Assembly (NCBI GenBank): GCA_041635265.1
Contig: JBFJJV010000002.1
Location: 5,023 to 69,022, forward strand
DNA: 64,000 bases
DNA from: Panacagrimonas sp041635265
GTDB taxonomy: Bacteria > Pseudomonadota > Gammaproteobacteria > Nevskiales > Nevskiaceae
Reading direction: 5' to 3'
The translations under genes and the position numbers were made by a program. The notes beneath the pieces are model-generated. The model saw only the letters and a program-made list of their open reading frames with translations. It did not search any database and had not been told where the DNA came from. How positions within the stretch are numbered: position 1 is the stretch's first letter; each line of letters begins with the position of its first letter. This document shows positions 46,380 to 57,243 of this stretch, one piece after another.

Positions 46380-46385
46380 TAGAAT
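46380..46385 (+). promoter_or_regulatory. Putative -10 box upstream of hisG
   Basis: TAGAAT stands about 31 bases before the hisG ATG and is followed by a GCCGCCC discriminator-like run. The -35 is poor. No leader peptide with consecutive His codons is seen, so attenuation of the enterobacterial type is unlikely. Confidence 0.4.
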
Positions 46386-46416
46386 TGCCGCCCTTTTCGT
46401 TTGACCGAACCCCATC

Positions 46417-47046
46417 ATGACGTCGCTGACGCTGGCTCTTTCCAAAGGCCGCATTCTTGAAGACAGCCTGCCCATGCTCGAAAGGCTGGGCATGGGCCCG
46501 GCGGGCGATATTGATCGCCTGCTGCGGGTGCCATCCAAAGATCCCAATTTGCACCTGCTGATCATTCGCCCAGCAGACGTGCCGACCTATGTGGAGCACG
46601 GTGCTGCAGACATGGGCATTACCGGCAAGGACGTGTTGATGGAGCATGGGGGCGATGCTCTGTATGAGCCCCTGGATCTGGGCATTGCTAAGTGCCGCCT
46701 CTCGATTGCCGCAGTAAAAGATTCGGAGTCTTCTCGCCTTCCCGGTGCCCGCATCCGCGTTGCCACAAAATATCCGGAAATCACGCGCCGCCATTTTGCT
46801 GCGCGCGGCGAACAGGTTGAGATCATCAAACTCTACGGCTCGATGGAACTGGCCCCGCTGGTCGGGCTTGCGGATTTGATCGTCGATCTGGTCGCAACCG
46901 GCGGCACACTCAAAGCTAATGGCCTGGCTGAAACCGAGACCATTTGCCAGGTCAGCGCGCGCGTGGTGGTAAACAAGGCCTCGATGAAGATGAAGCACGC
47001 CGCAATCACGTCCTTGCTGTCCAAACTCAGGGACATGGGAGGCTGA
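46417..47046 (+). CDS. hisG: ATP phosphoribosyltransferase, short form
   Basis: 209 residues: LTLALSKGRILEDSLPML at the start, then ADMGITGKDVLMEHGG and the PRPP loop DLVATGGTLKANGL. It lacks the C-terminal regulatory domain of the long form, so it should need a HisZ partner encoded elsewhere. First enzyme of histidine synthesis; followed immediately by hisD. Confidence 0.94.
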   Translation: MTSLTLALSKGRILEDSLPMLERLGMGPAGDIDRLLRVPSKDPNLHLLIIRPADVPTYVEHGAADMGITGKDVLMEHGGDALYEPLDLGIAKCRLSIAAVKDSESSRLPGARIRVATKYPEITRRHFAARGEQVEIIKLYGSMELAPLVGLADLIVDLVATGGTLKANGLAETETICQVSARVVVNKASMKMKHAAITSLLSKLRDMGG

Positions 47047-47047
47047 G

Positions 47048-48340
47048 GTGCAGACCACTCGTCTCGATAGCAGCGCGGCAGATTTTGATGCGGCTCTGAG
47101 CCGACTCCTGGATCGCGAGGGCGCGCAAGATGCGAACGTACTCGATGATGTTGCGGCAATTGTGGCCACGCTTAGAGCGCGCGGCGACGCCGCTTTGCTG
47201 GAATACACCAATCGCTTTGATCGTACGTCTTGGGCCAGCGCGACAGAACTGGAGATCGCCCCGTGCGATCTGAAATCCGCCTGGGACAGTCTACCGGCAG
47301 ACTTGCAGACGGCGCTGAAGCAGGCGCAGGAACGCATCAGCGACTACGCTCAGAAACAGATTCTGGAAGACTTTGAATACGAAGATGGGCAGGCCAATCG
47401 GCTGGGACAGCGGATCACCCCGCTGGATCGGGTGGGCATCTACGTGCCAGGCGGCAAAGCGGCCTATCCCTCCTCGGTTTTGATGAACGGGGTGCCCGCC
47501 AAGATTGCCGGTGTGCCAGAGATCATCATGGTGGTGCCGACGCCAGACGGTGTCAGCAACCCCGCAGTGCTTGGCGCCGCATATCTGGCTGGGGTTGACC
47601 GAGTGTTTCGCATTGGCGGCGCACAAGCCATCGCGGCCCTGGCCTGGGGTACCGAGACGATCCCCGCCGTCGACAAAATTGTCGGCCCAGGCAATGCCTA
47701 TGTTGCCGCTGCAAAGCGGCTCGCCTTTGGTCAAGTCGGCATAGATTCCATCGCCGGACCCTCGGAGATCGTCATCATCTCTGAGGCGGGCAGCAATCCG
47801 GACTGGATAGCCATGGATCTGTTTGCGCAGGCAGAGCACGATGAAGATGCCCAATCGATTCTGCTGAGTCCGGATGCTGACTTTCTAAACCGGGTGAGCG
47901 CGTCCATGGAGAAGCGAATCAGCACGCTACCCCGTGCGAAGATCGTTCGCGCCTCCATCGCCGGTCGCGGCGCCCTGATCAAAGTTCGATCACTGGCAGA
48001 AGCGGTGGATATCTCCAATCAGATCGCACCTGAACATCTTGAATTGGCGGTCGACTCGCCACGCACCTTGCTGCCGCAAATTCGTCACGCCGGTGCCATT
48101 TTTCTGGGTCGCCATACTCCCGAGGCCTTCGGCGACTACTGCGCGGGGCCCAATCACGTGCTGCCGACATCGCGAGCCGCACGCTATGCGAGTCCGCTGG
48201 GCGTATACGAATTTCAGAAGCGCACAAGTCTGATCGAGTGCTCGCTAAAGGGCGCTTCGGAATTGGCGAATATCGCCGGGACTCTTGCGGACGCCGAAGG
48301 TCTGCAAGCGCATGCAGCTTCGGCCAGAGACAGACGCTAG
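47048..48340 (+). CDS. hisD: Histidinol dehydrogenase
   Basis: 430 residues. Zn-dependent, last two oxidations to histidine: GIYVPGGKAAYPSSVLMNGVPAKIAGV, VDKIVGPGNAYVAAAKR, SEIVIISEAGSNPDWIAMDLFAQAEHDEDAQSI region and AIFLGRHTPEAFGDYCAGPNHVLPT. GTG 47048 has GGGAGG 5 bases upstream, one base after the hisG stop. No hisC follows; a decayed exporter operon is found instead. Confidence 0.94.
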   Translation: MQTTRLDSSAADFDAALSRLLDREGAQDANVLDDVAAIVATLRARGDAALLEYTNRFDRTSWASATELEIAPCDLKSAWDSLPADLQTALKQAQERISDYAQKQILEDFEYEDGQANRLGQRITPLDRVGIYVPGGKAAYPSSVLMNGVPAKIAGVPEIIMVVPTPDGVSNPAVLGAAYLAGVDRVFRIGGAQAIAALAWGTETIPAVDKIVGPGNAYVAAAKRLAFGQVGIDSIAGPSEIVIISEAGSNPDWIAMDLFAQAEHDEDAQSILLSPDADFLNRVSASMEKRISTLPRAKIVRASIAGRGALIKVRSLAEAVDISNQIAPEHLELAVDSPRTLLPQIRHAGAIFLGRHTPEAFGDYCAGPNHVLPTSRAARYASPLGVYEFQKRTSLIECSLKGASELANIAGTLADAEGLQAHAASARDRR

Positions 48341-48540
48341 CAAACCCAAGGGCCGCGACTCGATTAGGCCGGGCCAATGCAAGCGCTGGCCAACTGCCTC
48401 GATCACAGTGGCCCGGCGCGAAACCCATCATTGCTCCTCTTGGTCTGCCTGGCCAGTTCCCGCGGCGCTACGGCGCTGAAGCCCGCCCTATTCTCAGCAA
48501 GGTCGGTGCAAATCCAGCAAGGTCTCCTTAAAAGGAGTCG
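48341..48540 (+). other. Non-coding stretch between hisD and the decayed operon
   Basis: 200 bases with short open frames in all directions and no recognisable protein similarity or hairpin. It ends with AAAAGGAG, a good Shine-Dalgarno for the inactivated gene that follows. It may hold further gene debris. Confidence 0.35.
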
Positions 48541-48972
48541 ATGCGTGGCGAACAATCCGAAATGGTCGATCAGCTCAAGATCGATCGTTAACCCTTCGAA
48601 TACCCGCGCCCCTCGATATGGCGCTGGATCGGGCTTGGCCTGCTAGGGATCATTCTGCTCGCAGGCACACTTCACTATTTTCGTGAACTAACTTCGCGGA
48701 ATGTGCGAACCACACGGGCACTCGTAGCCACTGCTCTGGATGCCTCGGGCTATGTTATCCCGCGGCGACGGGCGACGGTGTCCTCCAAAATGACGGGCAA
48801 GGTCACGGAGCTACTGATCGAGGAAGGATCAAAGCTAAGGTAAGGGAAGGTGATGTGCTTGCAGGCATTCACGATTCCAATATCAGGGCAGAGATGGCTT
48901 TGGCCCGATCACCGCTCGCGGCGGTTAAAGCGCAGTTGACGGATAATCAGATTCAGCTGGCAGAAGCCGGAA
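48541..48972 (+). pseudogene. Periplasmic adaptor (HlyD/MacA-like membrane fusion protein), broken
   Basis: ATG 48541 has a good AAAGGAG and encodes MRGEQSEMVDQLKIDR, then an in-frame TAA (48589). The same frame continues with a TM segment (WIGLGLLGIILLAGTLHYF) and the family N-terminal beta sequence ASGYVIPRRRATVSSKMTGK, VTELLIEEGSK. A 5-base insertion at about 48835-48839 shifts the frame; the next frame resumes VREGDVLAGIHDSNIRAEMA and the start of the coiled coil (VKAQLTDNQIQLAEA). Similarity ends at about 48967, where permease sequence begins. At least one stop, one frameshift and loss of the C-terminal two thirds make it non-functional. Confidence 0.8.
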
Positions 48973-50055
48973 GGCTTCCGTACCACCCTGGTCTCTACCG
49001 GCAGGCCAGACCGCGCGCCATGCTGATGCGGGCCGGCGCTAATGAGGAACTCGCCAGTGCCCTTTCGGTAGACACATGGAACACCATACGTGAATTGCCG
49101 GGCATCAAAAAAAGCAGGCGGCAAGCCAATCGCGATAGCAGAGCTCTACATCCTGACCGACGTTCGCAAGCGAGGCCAAACCACTGGCGCAAATGTGGTG
49201 GTGCGCGGCACGACGCCGGACGTGCTTCAGGTACGACCCGAGGTGAGGCTGATCGCCGCCACATGTTTGAACAAGGCAAACGGGGAGTCGCGGTCGGTGT
49301 CGGTGCACAGAGCCAGCACCAGGGCCTTGAGATTGGCAATCTGCTTGAAGTGCGCGATGGGGCCTGGCCGCTCGTTGGCATTTTCGAGGCGGGCGGTGAA
49401 GTGCACGATTCCGCAGTCTGGGCAGATCTGTCCAGCCTGCACTCCGCACTGCGAACCACGTTTAACGCCACGGTCACTGCGCAGTCGGAGGATGCCTCTC
49501 CCGCCACCCTGCGTGACTTCAAGGAGCGCATCACCACAGACCCCCGACTCAATGTTGGGGTTCAGCGCGAACCGGACTACTACGCTTCGCGCTCGGAAGG
49601 TCTGCAGAAGTTCATCACTATCCTCGGTTATACCGTGGCTGCCATCAGGGGGATCGGCGCCTTTTTTGGTGCGCTCAACACCATGTATACCGCAGTCTCC
49701 AGCCGCGATTGGAATAGCGACCCTGCGTGCGCTTGGATTCAAGGGCTTGCCGATGGTCGTTTCCGTCCTGACCGAGGCGCTTATCCTGGCGCTGCTCTGA
49801 TCCGTGCTGGGGGCTGCGTTAGCCTACTTTGTGTTCAATTGCTACACCGTTTCCACGCTCAAATTTCAAACCTTCAGCCAGGTCGCTTTTGCCTTCAGAG
49901 GAAGACCCGGGCTACTGCTTCAGGGCATCGTCCGGGCCGGCGTCATCGGCTGCATCGGCGGCCTGTTTCCGGCCCTCGAGGCCGCTCGAATGCCAGTCGC
50001 CGAAGCCTTGCGCCGAGATCAGGCCACGACCGGACGCGCGGTGATTTCCCAATAG
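48973..50055 (+). pseudogene. ABC transporter permease (FtsX/MacB type), broken
   Basis: Recognisable permease sequence alternates between two frames: GFRTTLVSTGRPDRA, then RAGANEELASALSVDTWNTI, then KPIAIAELYILTDVRKRG to RPEVRLI, then GVAVGVGAQSQHQGLEIGN through FITILGYTVAAIRGIGAFFG and ALNTMYTAVSS, then ATLRALGFKGLPMVVSVLTE. A TGA at 49798-49800 interrupts the last frame, which resumes GAALAYFVFNCYTVSTLKFQ to LFPALEAARMPVAEALR. This means at least four frameshifts plus one stop. The first roughly 50 residues and the whole partner ATPase gene are absent. The parent operon was a tripartite-type exporter. Confidence 0.82.
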
Positions 50056-50180
50056 GTCGCGTCGTGGCCGGCGGCAGCACCAGACATGCAATCTTTTAGC
50101 CCCGTGCGTCGACATTGGTCGAATTTTGTCAGCTATTGGCAGGCGCGGTTGTACGACCGACATCAGCACCGAAGGGCGAA

Positions 50181-50198
50181 TTCGGCCCATGGGCCGAA
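50181..50198. repeat. 18-bp perfect palindrome
   Basis: TTCGGCCCATGGGCCGAA reads the same on both strands, and an A7 run begins within its last bases. It lies between the decayed permease and the diguanylate cyclase gene, about 165 bases upstream of the latter. It could be a dimeric regulator operator or a remnant hairpin; no T-run makes it a plus-strand terminator. Confidence 0.55.
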
Positions 50199-50260
50199 AA
50201 AAAGTGATCCAGCGCACAATTTATACAGGAAAAATGGCCTTTCGCCGATGCAGCGGAAGA

Positions 50261-50297
50261 CTTTTAACGTCTTTTAGACGATCTTAAGCGCCTTTTA
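50261..50297 (+). promoter_or_regulatory. Phased CTTTTA direct repeats upstream of the diguanylate cyclase
   Basis: CTTTTA occurs at 50261, 50271 and 50292, with a degenerate copy, CTTAAG, at 50283. The spacing is about 10-12 bases, close to one helical turn. This pattern is seen for tandem binding of OmpR/PhoB-type regulators or for phased bending. It is 70-100 bases before the ATG at 50365. The rest of 50056-50364 shows no gene. Confidence 0.4.
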
Positions 50298-50364
50298 TCC
50301 CCTGTTGCGGCACTTTCTCGTCAGGAAGTCGCAAACACGGCACGGTATTTGGACACTGAACGAA

Positions 50365-51612
50365 ATGAGACACGACCTCCCGCCCGATGTGAGCTATGGC
50401 CCCAAAAGGGTCAGAGATGCGCTCGAACAAATGGAGCGGCGGCAGGATCATGGCTGGGGATCCATGCTGCTATCGTTCTCCGGGGATCTGGAGCAGGGCT
50501 ACTTGAAACACCGCGCTCTGTCGGTGCTGATGCTGCAGAGAATCGTGGTGGTGCTCGGCGCCGTGCTGTATGCCGTATTCCTGATTCATGACTCACTGAC
50601 TGTTCGTAATTTCTCCGATCCTCTGCTCTGGGGAACGCTGATGGCCTTTGCGCTTCCCGGCAATCTGGCGCTATTTCTGGCCACCTATGCTCAGCAGCCC
50701 TGGCGTTACACCCTGACGGTGGCACGAATGGGGGCCTGGTTCCATACCTTCGGCATGTTGTTGGTGAGCAGCATGGCTGCCGCACGCGGGATCGACGCGC
50801 CCTACGAGTACCTCATCGTTCAACTCCTCTACGACTTCTTCCTTCTCGGCCTGGTCTGGAGTGAGGCCTCGATCCTCGCGCTGCTGACGGTGCTCACCGC
50901 ACCGCTGCTCATGGTGTTCACCAAACACAGTCCATCGCAGATATTCGAAAATTCATTCTTCCTGGTGGCCACCGCCGTTCTGGGCAGCATCGCCTGCTAT
51001 CTGCAGGAGAAATGGCAACGTCTGTCCTGGCTCAACGGCCAGCTCTATCAGACCATGTCTGAACTGGACGCGCTCACTGGCACCTACAATCACCGCAGCT
51101 TCTATTCCCGCGGTGAGAAGCTGCTGGCACAGGCGCGTCGCGAAGGCCGGTATATTTCGGTATTGGGCCTGGACATTGATCACTTCAAACGATTCAACGA
51201 CGCTTACGGCCACCAGGCAGGCGATGAATGTCTGCGTCAGATTGCACGGGTGGTGCAGGATCACGCGCGACGCCCGCTCGATCTGGCCGGCCGCCTCGGC
51301 GGGGAAGAATTCGCAATTTTCCTGTATGACACCAACCGCTCCAATGCACTGACCCAAGCAGAAAATCTGCGCGAAGCCGTAAAAAAAATCGACATCAAGG
51401 GGCGAATCACCGTGACCTGCAGCATTGGCGTCGTGTGCGCCACGCCCTTGGATAGCGCCAGCATGGAACAACTGGTGGGCAATGCAGACATTGCGCTCTA
51501 CCGTGCCAAGAACGACCAGCGCGATTGTGTGCGCGAATGGACCGATGGCAATGAGAAGCCCTCGTTACAGCTGGTCCAGCGCAGCAAGACAGCGGATCCG
51601 TCCCACGATTAG
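50365..51612 (+). CDS. Membrane diguanylate cyclase (six-TM sensor + GGDEF)
   Basis: 415 residues. A cytosolic lead of about 60 residues, six TM segments (about 65-235: LMLQRIVVVLGAVLYAVFLI to SFFLVATAVLGSIACYL), a short linker and a GGDEF domain (about 250-400) with active-site variant GGEEF and an RxxD inhibitory site (RPLD) five residues earlier. It is expected to be an active c-di-GMP synthase. The membrane part resembles MASE-type sensors but I cannot name its class. ATG 50365 is preferred; the frame is open to 50305. Its stop overlaps the convergent MFS gene's stop. Confidence 0.85.
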   Translation: MRHDLPPDVSYGPKRVRDALEQMERRQDHGWGSMLLSFSGDLEQGYLKHRALSVLMLQRIVVVLGAVLYAVFLIHDSLTVRNFSDPLLWGTLMAFALPGNLALFLATYAQQPWRYTLTVARMGAWFHTFGMLLVSSMAAARGIDAPYEYLIVQLLYDFFLLGLVWSEASILALLTVLTAPLLMVFTKHSPSQIFENSFFLVATAVLGSIACYLQEKWQRLSWLNGQLYQTMSELDALTGTYNHRSFYSRGEKLLAQARREGRYISVLGLDIDHFKRFNDAYGHQAGDECLRQIARVVQDHARRPLDLAGRLGGEEFAIFLYDTNRSNALTQAENLREAVKKIDIKGRITVTCSIGVVCATPLDSASMEQLVGNADIALYRAKNDQRDCVREWTDGNEKPSLQLVQRSKTADPSHD

Positions 51613-52823
51613 CCCTGCTTCAAGCAGCCCTGTACGGGGCCGAGCAGTAATTTATTGCGAGCTCCTATGCTCCGTGAGAACCCGATTCCGATGGTCAGGA
51701 TCACCGGTCCGCAGAGCAGAAACACCAGAGCGGTTCCATGAGAATCGACGATAGCGCTGGCGGCAACTACGCCGATCGACTGCCCTAGGAAGATACAGCT
51801 TCCAAACAGAGCTGCTGCAGTTCCGCGCACGCTGGGTGCCATCTGCGTGGCATGGGTCTGGAGCGTCGCATGGAGCATGGTAAAGCCCATGCCTGCGATC
51901 ACGCAGGCGGGCATGGCCCAATGCCAGCTCGGCAGGACGGTCATGAGCATCAGACAAATCCCAAGCATGGATGCACCGGCAAGCGTCAGACCTCTCTCGC
52001 CTAGCATTGCCACCATATGCCCCGCCAGAGCGGCATAGAGCAATCCTCCAGCAGCAAACAAGGCGGCGATTCCAGCCGCTGCCTTGAGCGACAGACCGTG
52101 CGCCTCGTGCATGAAGCTTGGAATAAAAGTCATGCTGGCGAAGGCGGTGGCCCCTTCAACAATGGTCAGGAACAGTATCCAGCACGCCCATTTACTGGAC
52201 AGAACGATACTTACTTTCTTGCCGTAAGCGGCGCCGCCGTCCGCGGCGCCCGCGCCATGGCGGCGCTTGCCTGACATCGCCACCATCGTTGTTCCAGTGG
52301 CAAAAAAAGCCGCCGCAAGCAAGAGAAAGGCAAGGCGCCAGCTGCCGGCATCCGCCAAGGCACCGGCCATCCATTGTCCGAAAGAAACGCCAAGCAGTGT
52401 CGCGAACATCACCTGGCCCAGTACTGCCTGACGCCGCTGGTAATCCACTGAATCCCCGACCCATGCCAAGGTCAGAGGCACGATGCCAGCAGCCGCAGCG
52501 CCTGACAGACAGCGCGCGGCAATCAGCCATTCCCAGCTTTTGGTCAGCCCTGCCAGCGCGTTGCCCAGAGTACAGCCCAGCACCGCAATACTGATCACTC
52601 GAAATTTTCCGAAACGATCTCCCAGCGGACCAAACAACAACAGGCATAACCCGTAGGCAACCGCGAAGGAGGAGACGGTCAGCGCCGCTTCCCCGGTTGA
52701 GACACCAAAGCTGGTCCCGAAAGCCGGTAGCAGCGGATCGCACAGCCGCATCGAGGCCATGCTGACAAATCCGGCCAAGCACAGCACCCACAGTCCCGCC
52801 CGGTCAAAATTGCGTTGCGTCAC
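51609..52823 (-). CDS. MFS transporter (YnfM/drug-efflux-like)
   Basis: About 404 residues and 12 TM segments, with the MFS motif FGPLGDRFGKFRVI between TM2 and TM3 and a C-terminal counterpart with ALAGHMVAMLGERGL. The closest-looking group is the YnfM/AraJ-type proton antiporters; the substrate is unknown. GTG 52823 (VTQRNFDRAGLW) is the likely start; upstream in-frame sequence lacks similarity. The 240 bases between it and ppsR hold no recognisable gene. Confidence 0.85.
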   Translation of the reverse strand: MTQRNFDRAGLWVLCLAGFVSMASMRLCDPLLPAFGTSFGVSTGEAALTVSSFAVAYGLCLLLFGPLGDRFGKFRVISIAVLGCTLGNALAGLTKSWEWLIAARCLSGAAAAGIVPLTLAWVGDSVDYQRRQAVLGQVMFATLLGVSFGQWMAGALADAGSWRLAFLLLAAAFFATGTTMVAMSGKRRHGAGAADGGAAYGKKVSIVLSSKWACWILFLTIVEGATAFASMTFIPSFMHEAHGLSLKAAAGIAALFAAGGLLYAALAGHMVAMLGERGLTLAGASMLGICLMLMTVLPSWHWAMPACVIAGMGFTMLHATLQTHATQMAPSVRGTAAALFGSCIFLGQSIGVVAASAIVDSHGTALVFLLCGPVILTIGIGFSRSIGARNKLLLGPVQGCLKQG

Positions 52824-53062
52824 GTGTTTGAGCCGTAATGAAAAGCGTGCAAATGAAATGTAGTCTGCTGTGCAGAATGAAGCGGCAGGAGGGCAAATAT
52901 TACAGGCCCGAATTGCCAACTGGTTTGAGAATCAGGGTGAAATTGCGACCCTCTTCTTTGGCTTCAGCCCAATCGTCAGGCCAATGCCAAGAATATATTC
53001 AGCGAATTTCGTCCAGCTTTTTTTGGTTTCCCGCGCGTCTGAATAGGCTGACTGCCAAATAT

Positions 53063-53866
53063 CTAGCGTTGGAGTTCTTTTTCCTGAATGATCAAAGCTG
53101 CAATTTCCTCGATCGAACGTGCTGCGGAGCTGACATAGGGAATGTTGTGGCGTTCATACAAGCGCTCGCTGGCTCTGAGTTCAAATGAACACTGCGCCAG
53201 AGAAGCATATTGAGAACCCGGTCGCCTTTCGCTGCGAATCTGGTGCAGCTTTTCCGCATCAGAAGTCAAACCGTAGCATCGGTCTGTATACCCATCCAGT
53301 GATTTGGGCAGCTTTCCCTCCTGCAAATCGTCTTCGGTTATCGGAAAATTGGTAGCGAAAATGCCGTACTGCAGCGCCAGATACAAGGTGGTCGGCGTTT
53401 TGCCACAACGTGAGGGCGCGATCAGTATGACCTGGGCACTGCCCATATCTCGCGTGGACTGCCCATCATCATGCTCCATGGCAAAGTTCATGGCCTCGAT
53501 GCGAGCATCATAGCGACGGGTGTCCGCAACACTGTGCGCCCGGCCCTGAGCGTGCGTCGACTTTTGATTCAGCTCCTCTTCAATGGCATGGATATAGCTG
53601 TCGAACAAGTCAATGAATAAACCCTTGGAGCTGCGCAGGACGGCTCGGACCTCCTCGTTTACCGTGGTAGAGAAGACCAACGGCCTGAGTCCCTTGCCAG
53701 CCAAATAATTTATAAAATCGACCGTACTGCGGGCTTTCTCGACTGTATTGATGAAAGGCAGCGTGCTTTTCTTGAATTCGACATCGTCAAACTGGGTCAG
53801 AAGTGTCGTACCCAGAGTCTCGGCAGTGATTCCAGTCCCGTCGGATACAAAGTAAACAGGTCGCAT
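53063..53866 (-). CDS. ppsR: PEP synthetase regulatory protein (kinase/pyrophosphorylase)
   Basis: 267 residues of the DUF299 family. It starts MRPVYFVSDGTGITAETLG and has the P-loop IAPSRCGKTPTTLYLA and TDRCYGLT. It switches PpsA off by ADP-dependent phosphorylation of a Thr and on again by phosphate-dependent removal. It is divergent from ppsA, the classic layout. ATG 53866 begins the family core; a frame extension to 53917 is unsupported. Confidence 0.93.
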   Translation of the reverse strand: MRPVYFVSDGTGITAETLGTTLLTQFDDVEFKKSTLPFINTVEKARSTVDFINYLAGKGLRPLVFSTTVNEEVRAVLRSSKGLFIDLFDSYIHAIEEELNQKSTHAQGRAHSVADTRRYDARIEAMNFAMEHDDGQSTRDMGSAQVILIAPSRCGKTPTTLYLALQYGIFATNFPITEDDLQEGKLPKSLDGYTDRCYGLTSDAEKLHQIRSERRPGSQYASLAQCSFELRASERLYERHNIPYVSSAARSIEEIAALIIQEKELQR

Positions 53867-54013
53867 ATGTCGGCGAATATCATTTGTTGTCAAGCGCACA
53901 GTGTCCTCGGTTAGCAAGGCGGAAGCCAGCCAAATCGCTGATCAGACGTAGAAAATTACACCTATTCCTGGGATGGGCCAGCATTCTGCGGGTGCTAAAA
54001 AAGACTCCATTCA

Positions 54014-54041
54014 TTACCTTTTCACGCTCACGGGATAGAAT
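54014..54041 (+). promoter_or_regulatory. Putative ppsA promoter
   Basis: TTACCT, 16 bases, TAGAAT, about 58 bases before the ppsA GTG. It sits in the 233-base divergent ppsR-ppsA region. Both hexamers are imperfect. Confidence 0.4.
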
Positions 54042-54099
54042 CGCGCTCCAATTCGCCGCTCGGCGACCCGTTTTCATTTTTCATAGAGGTAAACCAAGC

Positions 54100-56475
<2,376 letters not shown>

Positions 56476-56501
56476 TTGCGCATCCCGATTTCGGGCGAAT
56501 C

Positions 56502-57146
56502 ATGACCCAGCGGGTTGCGGCAGTCCTTCTGAGCTTGCTGCTCTGCGCCTGCGAAGGGATGCAGAATGATGCAAGCACGGTCGCGAGCGACGGGCTGATT
56601 GATTACTGGGTACTGGCGCTTTCCTGGTCGGCCGAGCACTGCGCGTCCGATCAGGCAAAGCCTGACTCTAGGCAGTGCGCCGTACCCAGGGGATTCATCG
56701 TTCATGGTCTGTGGCCACAGTATTCTGCGGCCAAGCCAGCGCACTGCGACTTTGAACGACGCATCGATAGCGACATCGCCGACGAGCTGTCAGATCTGAT
56801 GCCCGACCGCGGGCTTGTATTTCATCAGTGGAGAAAGCACGGCGGTTGCACTGGCATGTCCGCAGAAGCTTATTTTGCACTGATCAGACGCGCCGCTCGT
56901 TCTGTCCGCATACCAACCGCGGCGATAGAGCGAGCCAAACAGTCTCGTGTTTCCGAACGCGAGCTGGAAAGCGACTTCATAGACGCCAACCCGAGGCTCA
57001 GCGCCGCTAGCATCGTCTTTACCTGCAGGCGGGAGTTTTTGCGGGAAGTTCGCATTTGCCTGAACCCAGACCTGTCGGCGCGCGACTGCGGATCCGATGT
57101 TCGTAACAGTTGCGGCAGCATGATCAAAGCCCGTCGCGGCGCCTAG
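56502..57146 (+). CDS. RNase T2 family ribonuclease, probable lipoprotein
   Basis: 214 residues. The N-terminus RVAAVLLSLLLCACEG fits a lipobox (L-C-A-C), with Glu after the lipidated Cys favouring outer-membrane sorting. The two catalytic segments are intact: FIVHGLWPQ (CAS I) and HQWRKHGGC (CAS II), with paired Cys residues further on. It should degrade RNA in the periplasm through 2',3'-cyclic phosphates. It follows ppsA by 26 bases; whether they share a transcript is unclear. Confidence 0.85.
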   Translation: MTQRVAAVLLSLLLCACEGMQNDASTVASDGLIDYWVLALSWSAEHCASDQAKPDSRQCAVPRGFIVHGLWPQYSAAKPAHCDFERRIDSDIADELSDLMPDRGLVFHQWRKHGGCTGMSAEAYFALIRRAARSVRIPTAAIERAKQSRVSERELESDFIDANPRLSAASIVFTCRREFLREVRICLNPDLSARDCGSDVRNSCGSMIKARRGA

Positions 57147-57243
57147 CTCAAGCAGGACGCGGATCAGCTGACGAGCTGATCAGATTGGGCGGAAAAACTG
57201 CCTGGGATTCCGCCTTGGCGAGGAACTTGTCTATAGTTGGGTC

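Noticed and set aside
46372..47337. Minus-strand frame opposite hisG and hisD
   Set aside because: Antisense shadow of two well-supported genes; no motifs.
48855..50099. A 414-codon open frame that could be called a single hypothetical protein
   Set aside because: Only parts of it match the adaptor and permease families; in between, the similarity moves to another frame. It is an accidental open frame across pseudogene debris.
52824..53062. Short minus-strand frame containing EYILGIGLTIGLKP downstream of ppsR
   Set aside because: About 40 residues, no ribosome-binding site and no family that I recognise; it could be a remnant but cannot be supported.
53884..54099. N-terminal extension of PEP synthase
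   Set aside because: Family length and a ribosome-binding site put the start at GTG 54100; the upstream part is the divergent promoter region.
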